A stretch of DNA of 14,594 nt from Planctomycetaceae bacterium. Its GTDB lineage: Bacteria > Planctomycetota > MHYJ01 > SBBU01. Location of the stretch: the NCBI GenBank assembly GCA_005239585.1, contig SBBU01000322.1:1-14594 (forward strand), read 5' to 3'. A model generated the notes under the pieces. The model saw only the letters and a program-made list of their open reading frames with translations. It was not told where the DNA came from and ran no database searches. Below, in pieces: positions 5,593-12,698 of this stretch. The position numbers and the translations under genes were made by a program. How positions within the stretch are numbered: position 1 is the stretch's first letter; the number at the start of each line of letters is the position of its first letter.

Positions 5593-7802
5593 TACTTTGA
5601 AAGCAAATAGATAGCTTTTGGTATGATGGTAATGAGTACTTCATCGCTGTCCAGCACAAAAGCAACACCCATTTGCTCGGCTATTTGGACTAGCAGTTGA
5701 ATTCCACTGCATTTCTCAAAGCGTACTTTAGGTTGTGTGTGTAGTTCCTTTGGAAGCTCAGAATCGAACTTTATCTTAACTGTTTTAAATTCTTTAATGA
5801 TGTCGTCTAGACTTTTTTCAGATCCTGTAAAGGTTAGAGCCTCGAGGGCTTTGAATAGCCGGTCGTTCTTTAATCTGTTGACCTCAACGAGGACGGTGGA
5901 GCTGTAGTCGTGTTGCAATATCTCAAGCAGATTCGTCAAAAAGTTGCGGTTGGAAAATCTGGCAAGGGCCAACAAAGCTTCAACATAAATGGGGTAATCC
6001 TCATCGAGTACGAAAGAGATAATTTTTTGTTCAGCCTGCTTCATCTTTAGAACACTTGTAGCAGTGATTGCATTAAGTCTGACATTATCTTCATCTGAAT
6101 CAAGTAGTTTAATCAGTTTTTCATCCTTGATTTCGTAGATTTCACAACCGTGGATTGCGGCTTCCTGCACGAGCGGTGATGGATCATCAAGCATCTTTAC
6201 TACTTTTTCTTTTGCTTCCGTAAAGCCAAGCTCATAACATGCATGGAGTGCCTCATGTCGAATCTCCTCGTTAGAATCGGAGAGCCCCTCAATGATCTCA
6301 GTTTTTGCGTCTTTAATGCCCATTTGAACCATTGCTCTTATTGCTTCAGATTTTAGGCGGGCATCTTTTCCCTTTACTATCTTGATAAGATCATCTTTAG
6401 CTGCATTCATTTTCAGACGCACTATGAGTTGAATGGTATAGTCGTGGTTCAAATATGGTTTGAGGTCATTAAAAGTTACTCCGAATTTAGTGAACAGGGG
6501 AACTAGTAACATCGGGTCAAAATGTGGCTCTTTCAGTGTATTTAATAAAAGACCTTTTGTTTCTTTGAGATCCATATCCAAAATTACACCAAAGAGGATT
6601 GCTTTGTTGACTTGTTTGTCAGATATGAGTGAAATTATTTTGTCCTTGGCCTCTGTCATTTTTAGCTTTCTAACTGCCATTAGCGCTTCTTCTTTGATCT
6701 GACTCTCTTTATCCTGAAGGAGGTCCAATATCTCTTTTCTTGCTTCCTTGATGTCTTTCTCTACTACATAGGTAATAGCCATAATCTTTAGGTCCTTATC
6801 AGAACCCTTTAACGCCTTGAGCATCTCATCCTTTACTTCCTTTGCATCTGTAAGCTTAAGCGAAGGTAATAGAGAAAGGGCAAATTTTTTGTTGTTGATG
6901 TCATTGTCCTTGATAAGTTTAAGTACATCTGACTTGAGTTCCTTTAGTTCCTTGTCGTCTAGTTTCAATTTATCATGGTATCGGGCGCATATACCGATAG
7001 CGGCCAGTTTGACAGATTTTTCTTTATCGTCTGTTAGCTTGATTAGGATTTCCTTTAATGGTTTATTTCCGGGGTCTATCAGTTTTAAATCAAGTCCCGC
7101 AAGAATAGACATTGCAGTTGCCTTTAGGGTTGGGTTCGGATTGTTTAAAAGTCTTTGAATTTCCTTTATGGCCTCGAAATCTCCCATTGCAAGGCTTCCG
7201 TGAATTGCAGCAAGGGCAATCTTGGGGTCCGGATCGCCTATTAGGACACGGATCTGAAATTTTGCGCTGTCAAGGCGTATGCGCAGCTGTGTGCATATAT
7301 GAATACCCGCTATTTGAACATCTTTGTCCTTATCTCTAAGCAGTCCGACAATTGAATCTTCAAGTTGTCTTACAGTATTTCCACACTTTTCGGGTATCAA
7401 CATTGTCAGGCAATCTATGGAATGAAGCCTGGTCTTTGGATTTTCATCCAGTAAGAGGCTTTTAACTATAGCCCTGAAGGAAGGTCTCAAGTGCAAATCA
7501 TGCGTGATTATGTTCACAGCGATGAATTGCCTAATCTCATCTCCCTTTACCTTGGGTATAATGTGTTTCAGGATTGTCTCTCTGTCTTTTCTTGAAACTG
7601 CTAGAGGAGGTTTCTCCTTGAACCCAAATATTGTATGTAGTGCTTCTTCTGTTTTTTTCTCGTCTTTTGAGACAATGTTATCTATCAAAGCCTCTGAATT
7701 TGCCAGTTTTAGAAACGACACGCCGAGCGATTTTTTTAGCACTTCTTTTTCATCTACTTGAGGTATGAATAGTATTAGCAGCAGGAGGTATTTTATGTGC
7801 AT
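5592..7802 (-). CDS. Exported HEAT-repeat protein with a secretin-N-like C-terminus
   Basis: From ATG 7802 the product has 736 residues and opens with a short signal sequence (MHIKYLLLLILFIP). An in-frame GTG at 7841 would add 13 residues. Neither start has a clear ribosome site, and the shorter form is preferred because it puts the charged residues directly before the hydrophobic stretch. From about residue 80 to 640 it consists of many helical repeats of about 31 residues of the type 'D-x-x-x-x-[IV]-[RK]-x-x-A-[IL]-x-[AG]', i.e. HEAT repeats. The last 60 residues ('VRFEKCSG ... LLVQIAEQMGVAFVLD') resemble the short STN/secretin N-terminal fold and may be a binding module. It lies between the CobD-like gene and cbiET and overlaps cbiET by one base (TAATG). 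HEAT arrays are protein scaffolds; the partner is unknown, and a direct cobalamin role is not implied by the sequence. Confidence 0.85.
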   Translation of the reverse strand: MHIKYLLLLILFIPQVDEKEVLKKSLGVSFLKLANSEALIDNIVSKDEKKTEEALHTIFGFKEKPPLAVSRKDRETILKHIIPKVKGDEIRQFIAVNIITHDLHLRPSFRAIVKSLLLDENPKTRLHSIDCLTMLIPEKCGNTVRQLEDSIVGLLRDKDKDVQIAGIHICTQLRIRLDSAKFQIRVLIGDPDPKIALAAIHGSLAMGDFEAIKEIQRLLNNPNPTLKATAMSILAGLDLKLIDPGNKPLKEILIKLTDDKEKSVKLAAIGICARYHDKLKLDDKELKELKSDVLKLIKDNDINNKKFALSLLPSLKLTDAKEVKDEMLKALKGSDKDLKIMAITYVVEKDIKEARKEILDLLQDKESQIKEEALMAVRKLKMTEAKDKIISLISDKQVNKAILFGVILDMDLKETKGLLLNTLKEPHFDPMLLVPLFTKFGVTFNDLKPYLNHDYTIQLIVRLKMNAAKDDLIKIVKGKDARLKSEAIRAMVQMGIKDAKTEIIEGLSDSNEEIRHEALHACYELGFTEAKEKVVKMLDDPSPLVQEAAIHGCEIYEIKDEKLIKLLDSDEDNVRLNAITATSVLKMKQAEQKIISFVLDEDYPIYVEALLALARFSNRNFLTNLLEILQHDYSSTVLVEVNRLKNDRLFKALEALTFTGSEKSLDDIIKEFKTVKIKFDSELPKELHTQPKVRFEKCSGIQLLVQIAEQMGVAFVLDSDEVLITIIPKAIYLLSK

Positions 7803-7956
7803 TGTTTTATCGAGTACTCTAGCAATTAGACGTATAAACACAAAACTTTGTTGGCATTGAAAAAGGTTTTGCCAATGGGATAATTGCGTTTTTGGGTGTG
7901 AACTGTAGAATTGGTATTATTCTGCATTATAAAGTGGATTTGAGTCAATTCTGTTG

Positions 7957-8973
7957 TTATATTTCCCGTACTGCTGAAACAAACTGCATATTCTCTACCC
8001 TTTTCTTTACTGCTATTCTAAAGAATTTTTCAGGTGCAAGCCCGGTGCAATTCGAACAATCTCGTATAATGATTCCTTTTTTCAGGAGCTTTTGATTGAT
8101 AGATGAAAACTTATAGTCGTCTTTTATAATCTTACACAGAAAAAAATTGGCCTCAGATGGAAATACCTTTAACCAGGAAATGCTCCTTAGTTCATTGATG
8201 AAATTCTCTCTTGCATTACGTATATACTCAACTGAAAACGCAGCGTATTTTTCATCCTTGAGGATTTCGCATCCTACGTTAATAGCCAAAGTGTTGACGC
8301 TCCATGGGGGAAGTACACTTTGCAGCTTTTGAATGAGGGCAGGGTGAGCAATTGCATATGCTATTCTCAGGCCGGGAACAGCGTAGAAGTTGGAGAAAGA
8401 CCTTGCAATTATAACAGAACGTGATTCCACTGCGCTGTGGATAGTTTTTGTGTCTTGTGTAATGAAATCTATAAAGCTTTCACCAAGAAAGAGTATAAAT
8501 CCTTTCTGCTTTGCAAGTTTTATCATATTGAGAACAAAGTCAGTGTCGTAATAGCGGCCTGTCGGATCATTTGGGTTACAGAAGAATACTAATTCATTTG
8601 ACTCTCCCTCAGGTTTGTCAAGTCTAAAGCCATTATCTTCGATAAGCATTCTTATTGTGAGTTCACGCTTGAGTGCCCTGCAGGCCCCTTCATATTCGGT
8701 AAAGGTAGGGGCGAAAACTCTGATTTTGCAGTTAAACGCGGATACAGTTGCATAAATAAGGTCCGCTACACCCGCGGAGGGTAATATGCATTCGGTTGCG
8801 ACGTCGTGTCTCTTGGCAATACTTTTAGTTAGTTTATCTGGATTCGGGTATCTCGAGACATCATCTACAGAACTTTGGAAACAACTCTTGACGCAATCTG
8901 GATAGCCAAGTGGATTTGTACTTGTACTAAAGTCAAGAGGTGATGTATCGGCAAGCCCCTCTATAGTCCTCAT
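7957..8973 (-). CDS. CobD/HisC-like fold-type-I PLP protein lacking catalytic Lys and Asp
   Basis: The 338 residues align along their length with L-threonine-O-3-phosphate decarboxylase (CobD) and histidinol-phosphate aminotransferase. Conserved parts are 'SRYPNPDKL' (40-48), 'FAPTFTEYEGA' (87-97), 'CNPNDPTGR' (132-140), 'FYAVPGLRIAY' (196-206), 'PWSVNTLA' (223-230), and the substrate-binding arginines in 'IIIRDCSN' (R304) and 'FFRIAV' (R319). The cofactor residues are altered: the lysine that binds PLP, expected in 'SFSKFYA', is N195 (AAC); the aspartate of 'DEAFIDF' is G164 (GGT); and the 'GNG' loop reads 'PSAG' (65-68). The frame is intact. CobD makes the aminopropanol-phosphate linker of cobalamin, and cbiET lies two genes downstream. 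As read, it should be unable to form the PLP aldimine, so it is a pseudoenzyme or decaying gene. ATG follows a strong Shine-Dalgarno. No gene symbol is given because activity is doubtful. Confidence 0.88.
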   Translation of the reverse strand: MRTIEGLADTSPLDFSTSTNPLGYPDCVKSCFQSSVDDVSRYPNPDKLTKSIAKRHDVATECILPSAGVADLIYATVSAFNCKIRVFAPTFTEYEGACRALKRELTIRMLIEDNGFRLDKPEGESNELVFFCNPNDPTGRYYDTDFVLNMIKLAKQKGFILFLGESFIDFITQDTKTIHSAVESRSVIIARSFSNFYAVPGLRIAYAIAHPALIQKLQSVLPPWSVNTLAINVGCEILKDEKYAAFSVEYIRNARENFINELRSISWLKVFPSEANFFLCKIIKDDYKFSSINQKLLKKGIIIRDCSNCTGLAPEKFFRIAVKKRVENMQFVSAVREI

Positions 8974-8978
8974 AAGTT

Positions 8979-8988
8979 CTCCTCCTCC
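8979..8988 (-). promoter_or_regulatory. Strong Shine-Dalgarno of the CobD-like gene
   Basis: The minus strand reads GGAGGAGGAG, then 5 nt, then ATG at 8973. It contains tandem overlapping GGAGG cores. This is the strongest ribosome site in the minus-strand block and fixes the start. Confidence 0.75.
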
Positions 8989-9002
8989 AAAAAACCAACC
9001 GA

Positions 9003-9030
9003 ATTATAACAGCACAAGGTAGTATTTCAA
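9003..9030 (-). promoter_or_regulatory. Sigma70-type promoter for the CobD-like gene
   Basis: The minus strand has TTGAAA (9030-9025), a 16-nt spacer and a perfect TATAAT (9008-9003). Transcription would start near 8996, giving a leader of about 22 nt with the Shine-Dalgarno. That is too short for a cobalamin riboswitch. Copy B of the intergenic element begins 8 bp upstream of the -35 box. Confidence 0.6.
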
Positions 9031-9037
9031 CCTGGTG

Positions 9038-9107
9038 CTAGAGATGTTTTGAAAAGTTCGAGTCGCTTTACCAGAGAACTGCTCGGCTTGTTGAAAGAAA
9101 CCTAATC
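9038..9107. repeat. Diverged intergenic element, copy B (upstream of the CobD-like gene)
   Basis: This shares CTAGAGATG (9038-9046), TGAA, TCGAGTCGCTT (9058-9068) and CCTAATC (9101-9107) with copy A at 4132-4191. The CCTAATC block overlaps the stop codon of the gene ending at 9102. As in copy A, it sits upstream of a minus-strand promoter. Its role is unknown. Confidence 0.4.
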
Positions 9108-10226
9108 GCCTTCTTTTTCGAGATTGATTTCTATCTGAATTTCTATATCTGACTTGACATTTGTTGTTATTTTACCGTCGATCTTATTGTTATTAATCTT
9201 TGCGTTCAGTTTCATTTCATATTCTTTCTGAGTTTCGTCAGTGAATTGTCCTTCGAGTGTATCGTCCGTAAGACTACCTTTGAACTGTGTTGGGCCTGAC
9301 CCCAAAAGAGGTCCTAGGATTTCACCGGTTACTGTGTCTCCTTCCTGCTTAAACTGGGCTTTAATAGGGGCCTCTTGTGAATGCCCCAGAACGGTTATTT
9401 TTATATTACCCTTCCACTTTCCCTCTACTTCGCCGTGGGAAAAGGTAGTTGATCTAATGAATGAAGCTAGGTTGGCTGTATGAACCTTGAATTTGCCAAT
9501 GGATGATTCGAATTCGATATCCTGATCCAGCAGGCCTTTAAGGACCTTAGAACCCGTTTGAATCTCAAACTCCTTTTCAGATAGGGTAATTTTACTTACC
9601 TCTGAGATTTTTAGCTCTTCTATGGCTCCTTGATTTTTTAATTTCAATGACGAATTGACTAGCTTTGCAACAAGTCTTGTTCCATCTGTAAATTTCAGCA
9701 TATCGCCAGATGAGCTTGCGTGAGTTCCCTTAATTTTGATTGACTCTATATTGGTAATGTCTAGCTCTTTTCCATCGAATAATAGAGAACGTATGTATCC
9801 GTTTATCAGAAAGTTCTTGCCTCCTACTGAATCTATGATTCTTTCTTTTGTCTCTTTAAGCGAGGAGATTATTGAGTTTATACGTGTTCGAACCTCGGCA
9901 TCGTCATGTTTTGTGTAATCTTGGATCAAGCTGAGGATTGAAGGGCCCATATTCCTGAGTTTTTGCGTAGAATCTTCGCGTATCTGGGGATCTTCATCTG
10001 AAAGCTTTGTAATCAGATCATTCACTTCTTTTTTGAGTTTTTCTTCTTCAGGCGGTCTAAATTTTGACAAGTAGATCGCATATATCTCCTTACCATCGAT
10101 AGATACCTTGCCGATAGTTTTCGAATCTAGTGTCAATTTTTCAACCTTGCCGGAAAGTTTTTGGCCAGTCTTTGTTACAATTTCAGCATCCTGTATGAGA
10201 ACTGCTGCCAGTACTATCAAATTCAT
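9102..10226 (-). CDS. Exported protein with HEAT-like module and repeated beta motifs
   Basis: The product has 374 residues and an unusually short signal peptide (MNLIVLAAVLIQ) followed directly by the mature protein. A beta motif 'TGQKLSGKVEKLTLD ... VSIDGKEI' (about 18-52) recurs at about 176-216 and 222-258. Such 'G-x-x-[LV]-x-G' strands ending in an 'I/V-x-x-I' edge are frequent in planctomycete proteins of unknown function. Between the first and second copies, residues 64-123 form a HEAT-like helical module ('LSDEDPQIREDST ... AEVRTRINSII') related to the C-terminus of the gene ending at 11472. The final part (267-374), opening with 'GKWKGNIKI', is a lipocalin-like beta domain rich in alternating strands. 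The ATG follows a GGGG ribosome site. It lies 73 bp after the radical SAM gene on the same strand and may be a further client of that enzyme. Function unknown. Confidence 0.82.
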   Translation of the reverse strand: MNLIVLAAVLIQDAEIVTKTGQKLSGKVEKLTLDSKTIGKVSIDGKEIYAIYLSKFRPPEEEKLKKEVNDLITKLSDEDPQIREDSTQKLRNMGPSILSLIQDYTKHDDAEVRTRINSIISSLKETKERIIDSVGGKNFLINGYIRSLLFDGKELDITNIESIKIKGTHASSSGDMLKFTDGTRLVAKLVNSSLKLKNQGAIEELKISEVSKITLSEKEFEIQTGSKVLKGLLDQDIEFESSIGKFKVHTANLASFIRSTTFSHGEVEGKWKGNIKITVLGHSQEAPIKAQFKQEGDTVTGEILGPLLGSGPTQFKGSLTDDTLEGQFTDETQKEYEMKLNAKINNNKIDGKITTNVKSDIEIQIEINLEKEGD

Positions 10227-10244
10227 CTTTACCCCGCTAAAACA

Positions 10245-10267
10245 GGTCAGAGTTTATTCAACTGACC
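10245..10267. repeat. Inverted repeat between the radical SAM gene and the next gene
   Basis: GGTCAG (10245-10250) and CTGACC (10262-10267) are exact reverse complements around an 11-nt loop. On the minus strand the hairpin is followed by TGTTTTA, so it could be a weak terminator of the radical SAM operon or an operator in the leader of the gene starting at 10226. Confidence 0.35.
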
Positions 10268-10299
10268 AAAAACTACTAGCTAATATACTATGACTGATT

Positions 10300-11472
10300 T
10301 TAGTGCTTTGTTTCAACAAATGAAGCATTTGATTTGGTAAGCATCTCCTCCATGTATGAAATCAGGGGATATGCGCGGTTATAGTGTTTGTCAATAAAGA
10401 GCCTATTTCGCTCTCTCCAGAGGGTAGAGCCTATACGGTCAGCTATAGGTATGAGCATCCTCTCGTGTTCGCACATAAACGGTGATGGCGTCCCGGGGTT
10501 TCCAGTAGCCTGCCAATTTGCACAGCTGCACCATCTGCTGCAGCGGTCAAGAAAGGCACAGCCTTTACATTCTTCATTCATGGGAATCTTTGAACATGAT
10601 AGATAACGGGCTCGCTTTTGCGGATCTATCCCGCTTGAAATATCGCCTATCGACCACTCCCAGTCTTTGGGATCATCATCTTTTACATATTGTACACAAG
10701 GATATATCTTGCCGCTTGGTGCAATTGAAATAGAACTGTCAGCAGCTTTGCAGGGCGAGCCTCGATCGAATTTTCTAAGCGGTCTTACTGCGCTGGCCCC
10801 TATTTTGTCATCAAAAAGGTTTATATGGATCTTGATTCCCTTTCTGTGACAATCCATGTAATAGTCTGCCAGTGCAAGATATTGCTTGCGTAATGTATTT
10901 AAACCTTTCCTATCCCATGGTGCGCCATAATCAGGTTGAATATCGAGGTAGCGCAGGCCTAAACCGCGTAGGAACTTTATGCTCTTTAAGAGATTGCAAG
11001 TTGTTTGTGGAGTAACTACAACATTTACTCTGACGTATGGGTTAGCATTGAGTATCTTGGGAATGTTGTTGATTACAAGGTCGAAGCTTGAGCCTCCATT
11101 AGTTGTTGGTCTGCCTTTATCCTGACTGAATCTGTCTCCATCAAAGCTGAGGGTATAAAGCACATCATGTTTCTTAAAATAGTCGATCATCTCTTCTGTG
11201 AGAAGTGTGCCGTTAGTGACCATTCCAAAATTAATCGGCTTTGCGCCGCGTAGCTCATAGCAGCGTTCTACAACAAGTTTTATAAGATTGAACCTAAGTG
11301 TGGGCTCGCCGCCGAAGAATGTGATATTTAAAAACTCATCTGAATTTGCGATCAAAAAATCAGTTGACTTGATTGCAATCTCTGGTGTCATTGATTTGTT
11401 CACTTTGGAACCTGCATAGCAGTATGTGCAGCGGAGGTTGCAGGCAAGCGTTAGATGAAGACTGGCGAACAT
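10300..11472 (-). CDS. Radical SAM/SPASM enzyme, probable peptide or protein maturase
   Basis: The product has 390 residues. The radical SAM cluster motif CxxxCxxC is C11, C15, C18, followed by Y19. GGEP, which binds the methionyl amine of SAM, is at 54-57. The C-terminal SPASM domain is complete: C241-x12-G-x4-C259, then C302-x2-C305-x5-C311-x3-C315, and C334 after a gap, so two auxiliary 4Fe-4S clusters are expected. SPASM enzymes modify peptide or protein side chains (anaerobic sulfatase maturases, PqqE and thioether-forming maturases). No sulfatase or short RiPP precursor is seen here. The gene starts inside the stop of the upstream gene (TAATG), which makes that gene's product the natural candidate substrate. 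The C-terminal 50 residues, after C334, have no recognised motif. The enzyme class is secure; the reaction is unknown. It must act under anoxic conditions. Confidence 0.93.
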   Translation of the reverse strand: MFASLHLTLACNLRCTYCYAGSKVNKSMTPEIAIKSTDFLIANSDEFLNITFFGGEPTLRFNLIKLVVERCYELRGAKPINFGMVTNGTLLTEEMIDYFKKHDVLYTLSFDGDRFSQDKGRPTTNGGSSFDLVINNIPKILNANPYVRVNVVVTPQTTCNLLKSIKFLRGLGLRYLDIQPDYGAPWDRKGLNTLRKQYLALADYYMDCHRKGIKIHINLFDDKIGASAVRPLRKFDRGSPCKAADSSISIAPSGKIYPCVQYVKDDDPKDWEWSIGDISSGIDPQKRARYLSCSKIPMNEECKGCAFLDRCSRWCSCANWQATGNPGTPSPFMCEHERMLIPIADRIGSTLWRERNRLFIDKHYNRAYPLISYMEEMLTKSNASFVETKH

Positions 11473-12620
11473 TATTCGACCTCTTTTATAATATGTTTAG
11501 TTCTCCACTCTACCTCTGCACTCTTCTTTTCCTTGGCCATTTCAAGCAGTTTCTTTACAAAAGGTAGTGCATCCTCATCCATGTTAATTAGGTCCTTCGT
11601 TGTCTTTTCCCTAACGTCTGCATCATCATTGTTTAATCCTTTGTAATACATATCGAGACTCTTTTGGAATTCAGCTTCGATTTCTTTTATTAGTTTCTCA
11701 ATTATATCCTTTTTGCCCTCTTTCCTGAGTTTATCGACTAGGCTTATACCGCATTTCTTCAGCTCTTCGTATGCCTTGGCCTTTACCTTCTCTTCAGCAG
11801 ACCCTAGTAGCTTTATCCTTTCAGCTATTTCTGACTCGTCTAGCCTTTCAGATTTGAGTATTCCCTTGTTGTAGAGCATCTTTAGGAATTCCTCTGCTGT
11901 GGTTTGAAGTTGTGTTATTGCCTTTCTACCTGAGGGCAGACCTTTAAATTTGTTGGCATCAATCAAAAGTATCTGTTCCTTGCCCTTGTTTGAGAGCTCT
12001 TGTAACTTGTCTATTTCTTCCTGAGTCAAATCAGGTTCACATGTGTATCCGAATTCGTAGCCTATTTTCCTCTTGTCATTATAAGCATCAACTGTGAAAT
12101 CAATCCCCGGTTTCTTAAAAGGTTGATCATATTCAAATGATATTCCGTTCTTTCTGAAGAACTTTTCCAATATACGCCTTGCTTGCTCTTCTGTTACTAC
12201 TACATTGTATATTGGACCTGAAGATCTACCCAACTTATGTTGGGGTTTATTGTTCTCGATCTGCAGTGATAGTTCCTTTAGCAGGGAGGTTATATCCTTT
12301 TCAGAGAATCTCTTTATGTTAGAAGGCTTGGTTTCTTGAAGATTATCACTTCCAGAAAGCGAATTGTCTTCAGTTGTATCGTCAGCAGAAGATGTCTCTG
12401 TAATGTACTTTTCTGGCTTTCTAGTGGTTGATGCCTGTGCATTTTGTGATGCAAGTGCCACGAGCGCTGCGCCAACCATAGGGAGTGTCAGTTTGCCTGT
12501 GATGTCGGATACCTTGGTTTGCGGCGGCATAAAAAGTAGGTTTCCATCTTCATCAATAACGGGGTAGGCGGGCTGTCCGTATTTACGTACAGATTTTACT
12601 TTGAAATCCTTGTCAAACAT
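11472..12620 (-). CDS. Unknown protein: leader-like N-terminus, export signal, central domain, HEAT-like tail
   Basis: From ATG 12620, which has AGGAGG 6 nt upstream, the product is 382 residues; an earlier ATG at 12668 lacks a ribosome site. Residues 1-43 are a polar segment ('VRKYGQPAYPVIDEDG'). Residues 44-58 are hydrophobic (LTLPMVGAALVALAS) and end in an AQA (61-63) signal-peptidase-like site, so export is likely but the signal lies unusually far inside. Residues 64-105 are Ser/Thr/Asp-rich linker. Residues about 136-250 form a mixed alpha/beta domain with 'GIDFTVDAY' and 'KIGYEFGY', somewhat like a restriction-endonuclease-type core but without a convincing catalytic Lys. Residues 260-382 are helical and HEAT-like ('NNDDADVREKT ... 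ALPFVKKLLE'), resembling 64-123 of the protein encoded at 9102-10226. It is coupled to the radical SAM gene by TAATG. Function unknown; a substrate role for the maturase is inferred. Confidence 0.82.
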   Translation of the reverse strand: MFDKDFKVKSVRKYGQPAYPVIDEDGNLLFMPPQTKVSDITGKLTLPMVGAALVALASQNAQASTTRKPEKYITETSSADDTTEDNSLSGSDNLQETKPSNIKRFSEKDITSLLKELSLQIENNKPQHKLGRSSGPIYNVVVTEEQARRILEKFFRKNGISFEYDQPFKKPGIDFTVDAYNDKRKIGYEFGYTCEPDLTQEEIDKLQELSNKGKEQILLIDANKFKGLPSGRKAITQLQTTAEEFLKMLYNKGILKSERLDESEIAERIKLLGSAEEKVKAKAYEELKKCGISLVDKLRKEGKKDIIEKLIKEIEAEFQKSLDMYYKGLNNDDADVREKTTKDLINMDEDALPFVKKLLEMAKEKKSAEVEWRTKHIIKEVE

Positions 12621-12626
12621 ATTGCA

Positions 12627-12632
12627 CCTCCT
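12627..12632 (-). promoter_or_regulatory. Shine-Dalgarno AGGAGG deciding the 12620 start
   Basis: The minus strand reads AGGAGG, 6 nt, then ATG at 12620. The in-frame upstream ATG at 12668 has no such site, and the 16 codons between them have no export or domain features. Confidence 0.75.
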
Positions 12633-12698
12633 AATAGTATAGACGCTCGAGTTGGCAAAAAGTTGCATGGTAAATAAAAATTGTGTGTGCAGTAAGTT

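Noticed and set aside
7926..7948. Promoter TTGACT ... TATAAT (minus strand) ahead of the HEAT gene
   Set aside because: Both hexamers are good, but the spacer is only 11 nt, far too short for sigma70; the -10 alone might still work with an unseen -35.
8974..9101. Cobalamin riboswitch upstream of the CobD-like gene
   Set aside because: No B12-box-like sequence was recognised, and the promoter at 9003-9030 leaves a leader of only about 22 nt.
10300..11472. Anaerobic sulfatase maturase
   Set aside because: The architecture is compatible, but no sulfatase gene is nearby and the tight coupling is to an unrelated protein.
11472..12620. Restriction endonuclease-like (PD-(D/E)xK) assignment for the central domain
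   Set aside because: GIDFTVDAY ... GYEFGY recalls the core, but the catalytic Lys after the second acidic residue is missing, so no nuclease call is made.
12621..12668. Longer N-terminus from ATG 12668 for the radical SAM partner
   Set aside because: It has no Shine-Dalgarno, whereas ATG 12620 has AGGAGG at ideal spacing.
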